Assembly: GCA_002749065.1 (NCBI GenBank)
Contig: PDTX01000003.1
Span: 62,001 to 126,000 of the forward strand
Length of the DNA: 64,000 nucleotides
Reading direction: 5' to 3'
DNA from: Bacteroidia bacterium
GTDB lineage: Bacteria > Bacteroidota > Bacteroidia > Bacteroidales > CAJPTX01
Shown: one piece after another, positions 17,381 through 27,046 of the stretch
How positions within the stretch are numbered: the first letter of the stretch is position 1
How the letters are laid out: each line of letters begins with the position of its first letter
Notes under the pieces: model-generated
The model's input: only the letters and a program-made list of their open reading frames with translations
Databases searched by the model: none
Told to the model about the DNA's origin: nothing
Position numbers and translations under genes: made by a program

Positions 17381-18268
17381 ATGCGTAGGATTGTTCGACT
17401 ACTCGCCCAGGCATCCATCGGCCTGCTGCTGCTGGTGCTCCCGGGCCCCTCGAGGGCGGAGGGGCTGCTGCTCCCCCGGCCGCGAAACCTGGTGAACGAT
17501 TCGGCCTTCGTGCTGAGCACCAGCGAGATTGAGGGCCTGGAGAGGGTCCTGCGGGCCTACATGGACAGCACGAGCCGGCAGGTCTTCGTGGTCACGGTGC
17601 GGGACCTCAAGGGCCACGATGCCAACGGCTTCGCCACCGAGCTGGGCAACCAGTGGGCGGCGGGCCAGCGGGGGCTCGACAACGGGGTGATTATCCTCCT
17701 GCGCCCGGGGCGCGACCTGCCACGGCGGGCGGCATCCGATAGCGCGGACCTGGCCCCCAGCCCGGCGGGCGATGGGGCAGACCTGGGGGAGGGCTACATT
17801 GCGGTGGGCTACGGCCTGGAGCCGGTGCTGCCCGACGCGCTGGCCGCCCGCATTGTCCGCGAGGTCATGGGTCCGTTGGTGGTGGAGGGGCGCGTCTTCG
17901 AGGGCCTGCTGGGCGCCTCGCTGGAGGTAATCCGCTGCGCCAGTGGCGACTCCTCCACCCGCTCCGATGTCGGCGGGGCGAGGGCCGATGGGCTGGCGGA
18001 GGACGGGCGGATGCTCTGGTTCCTGCTGGCCCCGAGCGTGGTCATCTTCTTCATGGCCCTCTCCCGTGCGCGCCAGAGGCCCCACCCCAGCTTCCTGATG
18101 GCCTTCATCTCCATCTTCTTCTGGATGCACTTCCGGCTGCTCTGGATGCTCCTCTCGGCCACGGGCCGGGGCGGGCGGGGCGGTGGCGGTGGCGGGGGTG
18201 GGGGTGGGGGTGGCATCTCCGGCGGCGGCGGGAGCTTCGGTGGCGGGGGTGGCGGCTCGCGCTTTTAG
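17381..18268 (+). CDS. TPM-domain protein with glycine-rich C-terminus (YgcG-like)
   Basis: LVNDSAFVLSTSEIEGLERVLRAYMDSTSRQVFVVTVRDL...GNQWAAGQRGLDNGVIILL...GYGLEPVLPDALAARI; C-terminal GGGGGGGGISGGGGSFGGGG. Confidence 0.85.
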   Translation: MRRIVRLLAQASIGLLLLVLPGPSRAEGLLLPRPRNLVNDSAFVLSTSEIEGLERVLRAYMDSTSRQVFVVTVRDLKGHDANGFATELGNQWAAGQRGLDNGVIILLRPGRDLPRRAASDSADLAPSPAGDGADLGEGYIAVGYGLEPVLPDALAARIVREVMGPLVVEGRVFEGLLGASLEVIRCASGDSSTRSDVGGARADGLAEDGRMLWFLLAPSVVIFFMALSRARQRPHPSFLMAFISIFFWMHFRLLWMLLSATGRGGRGGGGGGGGGGGGISGGGGSFGGGGGGSRF

Positions 18269-18278
18269 CCCGGGCGGC

Positions 18279-19136
18279 CTACAGCTTGGGGATGTCGTCG
18301 TAGGGGTGCTTGACCGCGAAGGGGGGGTTCAGCAGGTTCTGCCGATTGTAGCGCAGGGGGAGCATGGTGTGGAGGTCCACGAGCTGGCACCCGGCCTCCT
18401 CGGCGATGAGCTGCCCGGCGGCGGTGTCCCACTCGGAGGTGGGGTTGATCCGGGCGTAGAGGTCGGCCTTGCCCTCGGCCACCAGGCAGATTTTCAGCGA
18501 CGAGCCCTTGACGATGACGTCCAGGTCGGGGTGCAGCTTGCGCAGCAGGTTCCGGTAGATGTGCATCTCGGCCGACACGTTGGACCGCGAGGTGAATATG
18601 GTGTAGGGCCGCGGGCTGGCGGGCAGGGGCAGGCGCTGGGCGCGGGGGAGCATCTCGTCGAGCTCGCACTCGGTGTAGGTGCCCTGGAAGTTGAACTTGC
18701 TGATTTTGTACGCCCCGTGGCCCTTGAGGGCGAAGTAGAGCGTGTCGATGGAGGGGGCCACAATCACCGCGATGTGGGGCTGCCCGTTCTGTATGAGGGC
18801 GATGTTGACGGTGAACTCGTCGTTGATCTTGATGAACTCGCGCGTCCCGTCGAGGGGGTCGATCAGCCAGAGGAGCCGCCACGACTGTCGCTCGTCGTAG
18901 CGCACGTGCCGCCCCTCCTCCGAGATGGTGGGTATGCGGGTGAAGCTGAGGTGCTCGGTGATGATGTCGTGCGACTTCCGGTCGGCCCGGGTGATGGGCG
19001 CGGCGTTCTCCTTGATGTTGACGTCGAACTGGCCGGTGGCGTATATCGCGTTGATTTCCTGCGCGGCGGTCATGGCGGCCTGTACGGCCTGGGCGAGGAG
19101 CCGCTTGAGCGTGTCGATCTTGAGGTCTTCTACCAT
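18279..19136 (-). CDS. cysQ: 3'(2'),5'-bisphosphate nucleotidase CysQ
   Basis: PITRADRKSHDII, LWLIDPLDGTREFIKINDEFTVNIALI, SSLKICLVAEGKADLYARINPTSEWDTAAGQLI. Confidence 0.92.
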   Translation of the reverse strand: MVEDLKIDTLKRLLAQAVQAAMTAAQEINAIYATGQFDVNIKENAAPITRADRKSHDIITEHLSFTRIPTISEEGRHVRYDERQSWRLLWLIDPLDGTREFIKINDEFTVNIALIQNGQPHIAVIVAPSIDTLYFALKGHGAYKISKFNFQGTYTECELDEMLPRAQRLPLPASPRPYTIFTSRSNVSAEMHIYRNLLRKLHPDLDVIVKGSSLKICLVAEGKADLYARINPTSEWDTAAGQLIAEEAGCQLVDLHTMLPLRYNRQNLLNPPFAVKHPYDDIPKL

Positions 19137-19316
19137 GGGGCTATTGCGTGTTACTCCGGGTGGCGCGGGCCGGGGTGGGCCCGGTCGGCCAGCGTGCGAA
19201 GGTAGCAATAATTGCGCTAGCGGCGCGGGGGCGGGCTGCCGGCCGGGTTTCACAGATTTGCGATTATTCGTATCTTCGCGCTCGCGTGGCTGGCTGCGGA
19301 ACAGAGCTATAAGAAT

Positions 19317-22300
19317 ATGGGTATTCGACGGATAGTGTACTCCTTCCTGTTGTCCCTCCTGCTGCTCGGCGGCGGGGGGCTCGCTGTGGGGCGCGATGTG
19401 GAGGGGGTTCGTGGCGTGGTGCACAGCGCGGCGCTCGAGGCGATGCATCGGCGGGGGATGGACCTCTTCGCCGCCGGGAAGTACGCCGCGGCCGAGGGCG
19501 TTTTCAGCGAGCTGGTGGGGGCCTGCGCCAGCACCGATAAGCTCCTGCTGGGCGATGCCTCGTACTACTACGCCCTCTGCGCCGTGCGGCTGGGGCGCGA
19601 CGACGCGGAGTTCCTCATGGTGGACTTCATCGGGCGCTTCCCCGCCTCCCTGCACGTGAACGAGGGGCGCATGGAGCTGGGCAACCTGTACTACGCCCGC
19701 CACGACTGGGCGAAGTCCAAGGAGTGGTTCGACCGCGTGGTGACCCGCCGCCTGGGCCAGGAGCTCTGGCAGGAGGTCCTCTTCAAGCGGGGCTACTGCG
19801 CCTTCCAGCTGGGCGACATGGACACGGCCTTCGACCTCTTCGGCCAGGGGCGCAACGTCCACTCCTACTACCAGGCCTCGGCCACCTACTACTACGGCCA
19901 CATCGCCTACGAGCGGGAGCTCAACGAGACGGCCCTGGAGGCATTCACCGCGCTGGAGGGCGACGAGAGCTTCGCCCCGATCGTGCCCTACTACCTGGCC
20001 CACATCCTCTACCGCCAGGGCGAGTACCGGGCGGTGGTGGACCGCTTCACCCCGATGCTGGACTCGCTCTCGGGCTCGCGCCGCCTGGAGGTGATGCGCA
20101 TGCTGGCCGATGCCAACTTCCACCTCGGCGACTACCGGGCGGCCCTGCCCCCGATGGAGCGCTACGTCAAGGAGGTGGGGGAGGAGCGGCTCAGCCGTCA
20201 GGACAGCTACCTGCTGGGCTTCCTGTACTACCAGCTCGGCCAGTCGGAGCGGGCCATACCCTTCCTGGAGCGGGCCGTCGGCGAGCACGATGCCTACACC
20301 CAGAACGCGAGCTACCACCTGGCCGCAGCCCTCCTGAAGACGGGCAACCGCGAGCGGGCACGGCAGGCCCTGAGCCTGGCCAGCAGCCTCGATTTCGACC
20401 GCGACATCCAGGAGGACGCGCTCTTCAACTACGCCAAGCTGACCTACGAGATGCGCAGCAACCCCTTCGTCGATGCGGTCGATGCCTTCACCCGCTACCT
20501 GGAGCTCTTCCCCTCCACCCCCCGTGTGGACGAGGCCTACACCTACCTCGGCATGTCGCTCTCCGCGGCCAAGGACTACGGCAAGGCCCTCGACGCGCTC
20601 GAGCGGATATCCCAGCCCACCCCCGTGACCCGCCGCGCCTTCCAGCGGGCCGCCTACTTCCGGGGCGTGGAGCTCTTCCAGAACGCCCGCTACGCCGAGG
20701 CCGCGGCCATGTTCGACAAGTCGCTCGAGGAGGGACGCTACAACCCAAGCCTCCAGGCCCGCGCCTTCTACTGGAACGCCGAGGCCAACTACCGCCTGGA
20801 GCGCTACGCCAAGGCCTCGCGCTTCTACCAGGAATTCTACCAGGCACCGGGGGCCTTCGCCCTGCCGCAGTACCGCCTCGCACCCTACAACGTGGGCTAC
20901 TGCTACTTCAAGATGCGCACCTACGACAAGGCCGCGCAGTGGTTCCGCACTTTCCTCGACGGGGGGAGCGACCAGCCCGTAGACCTCCGTAGCCAGGCCT
21001 ACGCGCGGCTGGGCGACTGCCACTTCATGGCCAAGAGGTACTGGCCCGCGGCCGATGCCTACACCCGCGCCGATGAGCTGCAGGGGGCGGACGGGGACTA
21101 CGCCCTCTTCCAGAAGGCCGTAACGCTGGGGCTGGTCGACCGTCCGGAGAAGCGGGTCGCCGTGCTGGAGACCCTCCCGCTCCGCTACCCCCAGTCCCGC
21201 TACGTGGCCAAGGGGCGCTACGAGATTGCCCTGACCCGCCAGTCGCTCGGCCAGCTCGATGCCGCCAAGCGCGACTACCTCTCCGTGGTGCGCGACTTCC
21301 CCACGAGCCAGTACGCCCCCTCATCGCTGGTGCAGGCGGGGCTGGTGGACTTCGCGCGCGAGGACCTCGACGGGGCGACAAAGCACCTGGAGCGGGTGTG
21401 CGTGGAGTACCCCCACACGGAGGAGATGCACGAGGCGCTGGCGGCCCTGGAGCGGGTGTACAACGCGCGGGGGAACGTACGGGGCTACCTGGCCTTCCTC
21501 GAGCGGGTGGGCCAGAAGGATAGGCTCGGCTCCATGGAGCGCGATTCGCTCTACTTCTCCTCGGCCGAGGGCCTCTACATGGCGGGCGACTGCGCGAAGG
21601 CCCGCTCGGCCCTGCAGGACTACCTCGCCGAGTTCCCCAACGGGCGGCATAGCCTGGAGGTGAATTTCTTCCTGGGCGACTGCCTCCTCAAGGGCGGGGA
21701 CACGGTGGCCGCAATCGTGCCGCTCGAGCGCGTCGCCGGGCGTAAACCCAACGCCTACTACGTGCAGTCAGTGGAGTTCCTCGGGGGCATCTACGAGCGG
21801 CGGAAGGAATACAAGCGGGCGGAGGAGCAGTACAGCGAGCTGGAGCGGGTGGCGACTGAGAACCGTCGCCTGGTGCAGGCCCGCTCCGGGAGGCTACGGT
21901 GCGCGGTGGCCCTGCGCGACAGCATGGCGGTGGTGGAGACGGCGCAATCCCTCCTGGCCACAGAGCAGCTGCAGCCCGAGATGGCCGAGTTCGCCGAGTA
22001 CCATCTGGCCAAGGCCCTATGCCTTGTCGGGAAGGCGGAGGAGGCCTACACGCACTTCGAGCACCTGAGCGGCCGACCCGGCTCCGAGCTGAGCGCCGAG
22101 GCGAGCTTCATGATGGCGAAGATTCGCTTCGACCAGGCGCGCCACCAGGAGGTGAAGGACATCGTCAAGCAGTTCAGCAAGCAGCGCACGCCGCATCAGT
22201 ACTGGCTGGGCCGGGGTTTTGTCCTGCTGGGGCGGTCGTACCTGCTGCAGGGCGACTATTTCCAGGCCAACGCAACGCTCAGCAGCGTGGTGCAGCACTA

Positions 22301-22439
22301 CAAGGTGAAGGACGATGGGGTGGTGGAGGCCGCCCGCGCGGTGCAGGAGGAGGTGCAGCGGGCGCAGCGGGAGAAGGAGGTGGCCCCGCATGTGGATACC
22401 TTGCGGGTAGGACCTGATAAGCAAGTTAAAGGAGTATAG
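19317..22439 (+). CDS. Large exported tetratricopeptide-repeat protein
   Basis: N-terminal signal; many TPR-type helical repeats (e.g. GKYAAAEGVFSELV, RYAEAAAMFDKSLEEG, EYKRAEEQYSELERV). Confidence 0.85.
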   Translation: MGIRRIVYSFLLSLLLLGGGGLAVGRDVEGVRGVVHSAALEAMHRRGMDLFAAGKYAAAEGVFSELVGACASTDKLLLGDASYYYALCAVRLGRDDAEFLMVDFIGRFPASLHVNEGRMELGNLYYARHDWAKSKEWFDRVVTRRLGQELWQEVLFKRGYCAFQLGDMDTAFDLFGQGRNVHSYYQASATYYYGHIAYERELNETALEAFTALEGDESFAPIVPYYLAHILYRQGEYRAVVDRFTPMLDSLSGSRRLEVMRMLADANFHLGDYRAALPPMERYVKEVGEERLSRQDSYLLGFLYYQLGQSERAIPFLERAVGEHDAYTQNASYHLAAALLKTGNRERARQALSLASSLDFDRDIQEDALFNYAKLTYEMRSNPFVDAVDAFTRYLELFPSTPRVDEAYTYLGMSLSAAKDYGKALDALERISQPTPVTRRAFQRAAYFRGVELFQNARYAEAAAMFDKSLEEGRYNPSLQARAFYWNAEANYRLERYAKASRFYQEFYQAPGAFALPQYRLAPYNVGYCYFKMRTYDKAAQWFRTFLDGGSDQPVDLRSQAYARLGDCHFMAKRYWPAADAYTRADELQGADGDYALFQKAVTLGLVDRPEKRVAVLETLPLRYPQSRYVAKGRYEIALTRQSLGQLDAAKRDYLSVVRDFPTSQYAPSSLVQAGLVDFAREDLDGATKHLERVCVEYPHTEEMHEALAALERVYNARGNVRGYLAFLERVGQKDRLGSMERDSLYFSSAEGLYMAGDCAKARSALQDYLAEFPNGRHSLEVNFFLGDCLLKGGDTVAAIVPLERVAGRKPNAYYVQSVEFLGGIYERRKEYKRAEEQYSELERVATENRRLVQARSGRLRCAVALRDSMAVVETAQSLLATEQLQPEMAEFAEYHLAKALCLVGKAEEAYTHFEHLSGRPGSELSAEASFMMAKIRFDQARHQEVKDIVKQFSKQRTPHQYWLGRGFVLLGRSYLLQGDYFQANATLSSVVQHYKVKDDGVVEAARAVQEEVQRAQREKEVAPHVDTLRVGPDKQVKGV

Positions 22440-22441
22440 CT

Positions 22442-23917
22442 ATGGGCAATTCTTTTAATGGTATGCTGAGGTGTATTCGGGGTGCTTTGCTGCTTGCCCC
22501 GCTTCTGGTTCTGGTTCCCGTTTCCCTGGCGCAGGGGGGGAAGGGCGACCCGGGGGATAATGCCTACACCCTCCCTCAGGACGAACCCTTGCCGAGCGAG
22601 AAGCTGCAGCTCCCCCCCAACGCGAAGGCCAAACCGTCCGATACCCCGAAGGCCGATGTACCTGTGCCCCCGGGTGATAATGCATATAGGCAGCTTCAGG
22701 GTGGAGCGATGCCACCCTCCGGTCCGCCACCCGCCCCGAAAGGTGGTGTCCAAGACCCGGGCGACAATGCCTACAAGCTGCTGCAGGGCGGTGCTGTGCC
22801 GCCCCCCGTTCCGCCGTCTACCCCGTCTACGCCGAAAGCCGGTGCTAGTAAAGACCCGGGCGACAACGCCTACGTTCTGCTCCACGGCAAGCCACAGGAC
22901 AGCGTCAAGAAGGGCGATAATGCCTACACGTTGATATATGGCCAGGAGCCTCAGGCAAGGCCAGCGCCCCCCGCGCACATCGTCCCCGTGCCGGAACCGC
23001 CCTACATGGGGGGCGACTCCCTCTGCTTTGCCGTGGTGGCCAAGCGGTACGCGGAGGGCGATTGCCTCGAGGTCATCGAGGTGGGGAATGCCTACGTGGA
23101 GCACTACCCGAAGGGGCGCGACAGCGTGCGCGCGGCCTTCTACCTGGCCTCGTGCTACCTCAAGAACAGGGATACGGCCAACGCGGTGCCCTCCCTCGAG
23201 CGGCTGGCGGGCTGGCCGTCCACCGAGCACTACATGAATTCCCTACTCATCCTCGCGCCCTACCTCGAGCGGCGAGGGGAGTACGCCAAGGCCCTGCGGC
23301 ATTTCGAGCTGCTGGAGCGGGAGAACCCCAGCCATCAGGCGCGCTACGATACCCGTCGTGGCATGCTGCACTGCGCGGTGCAGCTGGGTGATAATGAGAA
23401 GATAATTGATTATGCAAAGGCCTTCCTGGCGCTAGGGGATACCCCCGAGGAGCTGCGCGAGTACGCGAAGTACCAGAAGGCGAGGTCGGAGGTCCTGCTC
23501 GGCCGGATGGAGGAGGCCTACGACGGCTTCGCGGAGCTGGGCCTCCAGCCGAAGAAGAACCCGATAGCCGCCGAGGCCCGCTACCGGATGATGCAAATCC
23601 GCTACTCGCAGAAGCGCTGGGAGACCCTCATGCCCCTGCTCAAGGACTTCGTGCGCCAGCGAACCGTCCATCGCTACTGGCTGGGCAAGAGCCACCTGCT
23701 GATGGCCCAGGCGCAGATGTACCAGGGCGAGTTCGCCAAGGCCTCCGAGCTGCTCCTGAGCCTGCGGAAGAACTACGACGAGCCGGACGACGGGGTGGTC
23801 CAGGAGTCGAAGGACCTAGACCTGTTGATAAAGAAGGTACGTATACTCAATGAGGATTTGCCGCCTTTTGACCCAGCGGTACGCTTCGAGAAGGGGGGGT
23901 ACGAGGATGGGAAGTAG
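22442..23917 (+). CDS. Exported TPR-like protein with five N-terminal GDNAY repeats
   Basis: PGDNAYTL, PGDNAYRQL, PGDNAYKLL, PGDNAYVLL, KGDNAYTLI separated by Pro-rich linkers; C-terminal half resembles the C-terminus of the upstream TPR protein. Confidence 0.75.
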   Translation: MGNSFNGMLRCIRGALLLAPLLVLVPVSLAQGGKGDPGDNAYTLPQDEPLPSEKLQLPPNAKAKPSDTPKADVPVPPGDNAYRQLQGGAMPPSGPPPAPKGGVQDPGDNAYKLLQGGAVPPPVPPSTPSTPKAGASKDPGDNAYVLLHGKPQDSVKKGDNAYTLIYGQEPQARPAPPAHIVPVPEPPYMGGDSLCFAVVAKRYAEGDCLEVIEVGNAYVEHYPKGRDSVRAAFYLASCYLKNRDTANAVPSLERLAGWPSTEHYMNSLLILAPYLERRGEYAKALRHFELLERENPSHQARYDTRRGMLHCAVQLGDNEKIIDYAKAFLALGDTPEELREYAKYQKARSEVLLGRMEEAYDGFAELGLQPKKNPIAAEARYRMMQIRYSQKRWETLMPLLKDFVRQRTVHRYWLGKSHLLMAQAQMYQGEFAKASELLLSLRKNYDEPDDGVVQESKDLDLLIKKVRILNEDLPPFDPAVRFEKGGYEDGK

Positions 23918-25607
23918 TCTCCGCCCGGCCCTCCGCCTGCTCGGCCTGCTGCTCCTGCTGCCTGCGCTCGGCGTGGCCCAGGACAAACCGTCCGACGGGC
24001 GCAATGCCGCCGATGAGGCCTCCGAGCTCAAGACCGTGGAGGTGAGCCGCGCCTACGAGCCGAAGGTGGAGGACGCGGAGAAGACCAACTTCATCCCCCC
24101 GCTGGACGACACGGTGGTCCCCGCCCCGGTGTTCACCTACTCCCTCATCCAGCGGCCAGTCCACTCCCTCATAACGCTGCGCCCGCTCCCGGCCGCCCGC
24201 ATGGGCGACGAGGCGCCGGAGGAGCTCTCCAACTGGTATCTCCGCCTGGGCTTCGGCAACTACCTCTCCCCGCTCGGCGAGCTGTACTACAGCAGCGACC
24301 AGGGCAAGCACTTCACCCTCGGCGCGCACCTCCGCCACGCGAGCGACTGGGGCAAGGTCAAGCTCCGGGGCGACGAGGATGCACCGGCCAAGCACTCCGA
24401 CACCCGCCTGGGCATCTTCGGCGATGGTGTCGCCTGGGGGCACGGGATGCACGGCCGGTTCGACTACCGGCATGCCTACGACAACTTCTACGGCCGGCTC
24501 GACAAGACCGCCGGCGGGGGGGGCGAGCTCTTCCTCAAGGGCACCGGGGCGAACACCTTCAACGGCGAGTGGCGGATGAATACGCTGCATATGGACTCGA
24601 GCCACGTCCACTACGATGGGCGCTTTCGGCTGGGGGGCTACGTGGACAGCCGCGACGCGAGCGTGGTGGTGGTGGATGCCTCCTTCGCCGGGCATAAGTA
24701 CCTCCACAGCGAGGCGCTCGGCGGCCAGGTGCGAATTCGCCACTTCGGCACGAAGGTGGGCTCGAAGTCGCGGGGCAATACGATATTCTCGCTCTACCCG
24801 TGGGTCAAAATCTTCGGCGAGCGGTGGCGCGCCTGGGCCGGGATAGACCTCACCATCGAGGGGAACAACGGCAAGACCTTCTTCCACTTCTTCCCGCACG
24901 GCCACGTCTCCCTCGACGTGATAAAGCAGTACATGATACCCTACTTCGAGGTGGACTCTGAGCTCGAGGTGGCCGACTACCAGAGCCTCCGCGCGGCCAA
25001 CCCGTGGCTACGCCCCGGCCTCTTCGTGTGGAACTCCCCCCGCCTGCTCGAGCTCCGCTTCGGCGTGAAGGGGAACCTGAATACGAGCCTCTCGTACAAC
25101 GTGTCGGGCTCCTTCGCGGTGGTCGACAGCGTGCACGTCTTCGTCAACGGCCTGACCCCGGCCGGGGGCTACAGCTCCGACTTCGTGGTAGAGCAGGATA
25201 AGGGCCAGGAGCTGCACCTCAACGGCGAGATGGAGTACGCCTTCGGCCGGAAGTTCCGCCTCTACGCCCGGGGCGACTGGTGGCACTACAAGCTCGACAA
25301 GCAGCCCATCGCCTGGCACAGGCCCACCTACCGCCTCTCGCTCAACGGGCGCTACAACCTCCGGAGAAAGATTGAGGGCTCGCTGGACCTCTTCCTCGAG
25401 GGGGGGCGTAAGGCCCGCGCCCTCGACGGGAGCGCCATCCCCCTGCGCGCTTTCCCCAACCTGAACCTGGGCTTCAGGTATCAATTCTCCGACCTCTTCG
25501 GCCTCTTTGTCGACCTGCGCAACCTGCTGTTCTGGCAGCACGAGGTCTACTACCTGTACCCGGGGCATCGCTTCCAGGCCCTGCTCGGCGTGAGTCTGAA
25601 CTTCTAA
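23907..25607 (+). CDS. Outer-membrane beta-barrel protein (TonB-receptor-like), partner of TPR genes
   Basis: Signal peptide; KTVEVSRAYEPKVEDAEKTNFIPPLDDT; alternating aromatic beta-strands; ends ALLGVSLNF; start overlaps previous stop. Confidence 0.7.
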   Translation: MGSSLRPALRLLGLLLLLPALGVAQDKPSDGRNAADEASELKTVEVSRAYEPKVEDAEKTNFIPPLDDTVVPAPVFTYSLIQRPVHSLITLRPLPAARMGDEAPEELSNWYLRLGFGNYLSPLGELYYSSDQGKHFTLGAHLRHASDWGKVKLRGDEDAPAKHSDTRLGIFGDGVAWGHGMHGRFDYRHAYDNFYGRLDKTAGGGGELFLKGTGANTFNGEWRMNTLHMDSSHVHYDGRFRLGGYVDSRDASVVVVDASFAGHKYLHSEALGGQVRIRHFGTKVGSKSRGNTIFSLYPWVKIFGERWRAWAGIDLTIEGNNGKTFFHFFPHGHVSLDVIKQYMIPYFEVDSELEVADYQSLRAANPWLRPGLFVWNSPRLLELRFGVKGNLNTSLSYNVSGSFAVVDSVHVFVNGLTPAGGYSSDFVVEQDKGQELHLNGEMEYAFGRKFRLYARGDWWHYKLDKQPIAWHRPTYRLSLNGRYNLRRKIEGSLDLFLEGGRKARALDGSAIPLRAFPNLNLGFRYQFSDLFGLFVDLRNLLFWQHEVYYLYPGHRFQALLGVSLNF

Positions 25608-25623
25608 TGCGGGAGGCTAGCCG

Positions 25624-26976
25624 ATGGTAATGGCACTCAGTGCTCCCGGGAGCTTAGCGGGCCGTCAGGAGCGTTTCGACAGGGTGCTGGGCGAGCTGCG
25701 TCACTACCTCGTGCTCGCCTCCCTCCTGGTGCTGGTGCTCCGGCCCTTCTACATATCCACCCTCATGGTGCTGGGCGGGGTGCTGAGCCTCCTACACATC
25801 GCGCGCCACCACCGCGAAATCCCCCTGCGTCGCTACTGGCCCCTGCTGCTCACCGTCGGCTACTTCCTCCTGTCGGCCCTCTCCACCTGGCACGGCATCA
25901 TCCCCAACAGCGCGGGCTCCTCCATCGCCCGCCGCGTACCCTACGTCCTCATCCCCCTGATGCTGATAGACCTGTCCCCCCGGCGGTCCTGGGGTACGGC
26001 CCTGCTCCTGGGCATCCTCTGCCTGGATATCCTGCTCCTGCTGCTGACCCTCCGCGCCTGCTTCACCCTCGGACCACAGGGCTGGGAGTTCAGCTACCTG
26101 CTCGCCGGATGCAACCCGGCCGACTACCCCCTGACCTTCCACAACCTCTTCTTCAGCCCCCAGTCGCACTTCTACTACTCCACCATCACCGAGCGGCTCG
26201 GCCTGGCCTACTGGCCCTCCTACGTGGGCCTGGGCAACCTGCTGGGCCTGCTGGTGGTCGTGAGCCGCCTGCTGCGGGCAAGACAACGCCGCTGGCCCTT
26301 CTACGCATCCTACGCCGCGGTGCTGGCGGTGCTACTCTTCTTCCTGCTGCTCATCAACAGCCGGACCAACCTCCTGGGCGCGCTGCTCTGCCTCGGGGTG
26401 CTGACCGTCTGGACCCTACGCTGGGTGCGGGGCTGGCGACGCTGGGTGGTATTCGGGCTGCTGGGCCTGTGCCTGACCGGCCTGCAGTTCACCCGCCTGA
26501 ACATCGCCAACGTGGGCTGGAGCAACTTCGAGTCCTTCGTCGAGCACGACGCCCGCCTCCACATGTGGCGCGAGACCATCACCGACGCCCAGCACTGGTC
26601 GCCCTGGGGGGTCGGCGCGGGCGGCGCGCGGCGCTACCTCGCGGCCCGCTGCGCGAGCAACCTGGCCGACTACCGGCAGGACAACGTGTCCCGGGGCGTA
26701 GTCCAGAAGGTGCACAACGAGTTCCTGGAGGCCTTCCTCGAGCTGGGCTACCCGGGCGGCCTGTACCTGCTGGGCATCTTCCTGCTCCCCCTGCTCCGTC
26801 TGCGGCGCTTCCCGGTGGAGAGCCTCTGCCTCTTCGGAGCCCTGGGGGTGCTGATGTGCTTCGAGTCGCTCGGCCCCCTCACGCAGTCCATCATGCTCCT
26901 GGCCTGGGTCTACAACCTGGCCTGGCTCTACGGCATATCGAGCTGGCACGACCCGGCCGACGCGGAGGGCCTCTAG
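25624..26976 (+). CDS. O-antigen ligase/polymerase family (Wzy_C-type) integral membrane protein
   Basis: Multiple TM segments; LLLINSRTNLLGALLCLGV and VQKVHNEFLEAFLELGYPGGLYLLGIFLLPLL motifs. Confidence 0.8.
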   Translation: MVMALSAPGSLAGRQERFDRVLGELRHYLVLASLLVLVLRPFYISTLMVLGGVLSLLHIARHHREIPLRRYWPLLLTVGYFLLSALSTWHGIIPNSAGSSIARRVPYVLIPLMLIDLSPRRSWGTALLLGILCLDILLLLLTLRACFTLGPQGWEFSYLLAGCNPADYPLTFHNLFFSPQSHFYYSTITERLGLAYWPSYVGLGNLLGLLVVVSRLLRARQRRWPFYASYAAVLAVLLFFLLLINSRTNLLGALLCLGVLTVWTLRWVRGWRRWVVFGLLGLCLTGLQFTRLNIANVGWSNFESFVEHDARLHMWRETITDAQHWSPWGVGAGGARRYLAARCASNLADYRQDNVSRGVVQKVHNEFLEAFLELGYPGGLYLLGIFLLPLLRLRRFPVESLCLFGALGVLMCFESLGPLTQSIMLLAWVYNLAWLYGISSWHDPADAEGL

Positions 26977-27046
26977 GCACAGCAATATATCATTGAGTAT
27001 CATAGGCCCTGCCCGAGGCGCGGGGCGCGCAATAGTACATGGCAGT

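Noticed and set aside
18178-18262. GGTGGCGGGGGT microsatellite-like stretch
   Set aside because: Encodes the glycine-rich C-terminal tail common to TPM/YgcG-type proteins; expected and not clearly a mutable repeat.
19137-21023. 914-aa minus-strand ORF extending upstream of cysQ
   Set aside because: Real cysQ begins at MVEDLKIDTLK (19136); the rest is antisense to the TPR gene and reflects high-GC stop scarcity.
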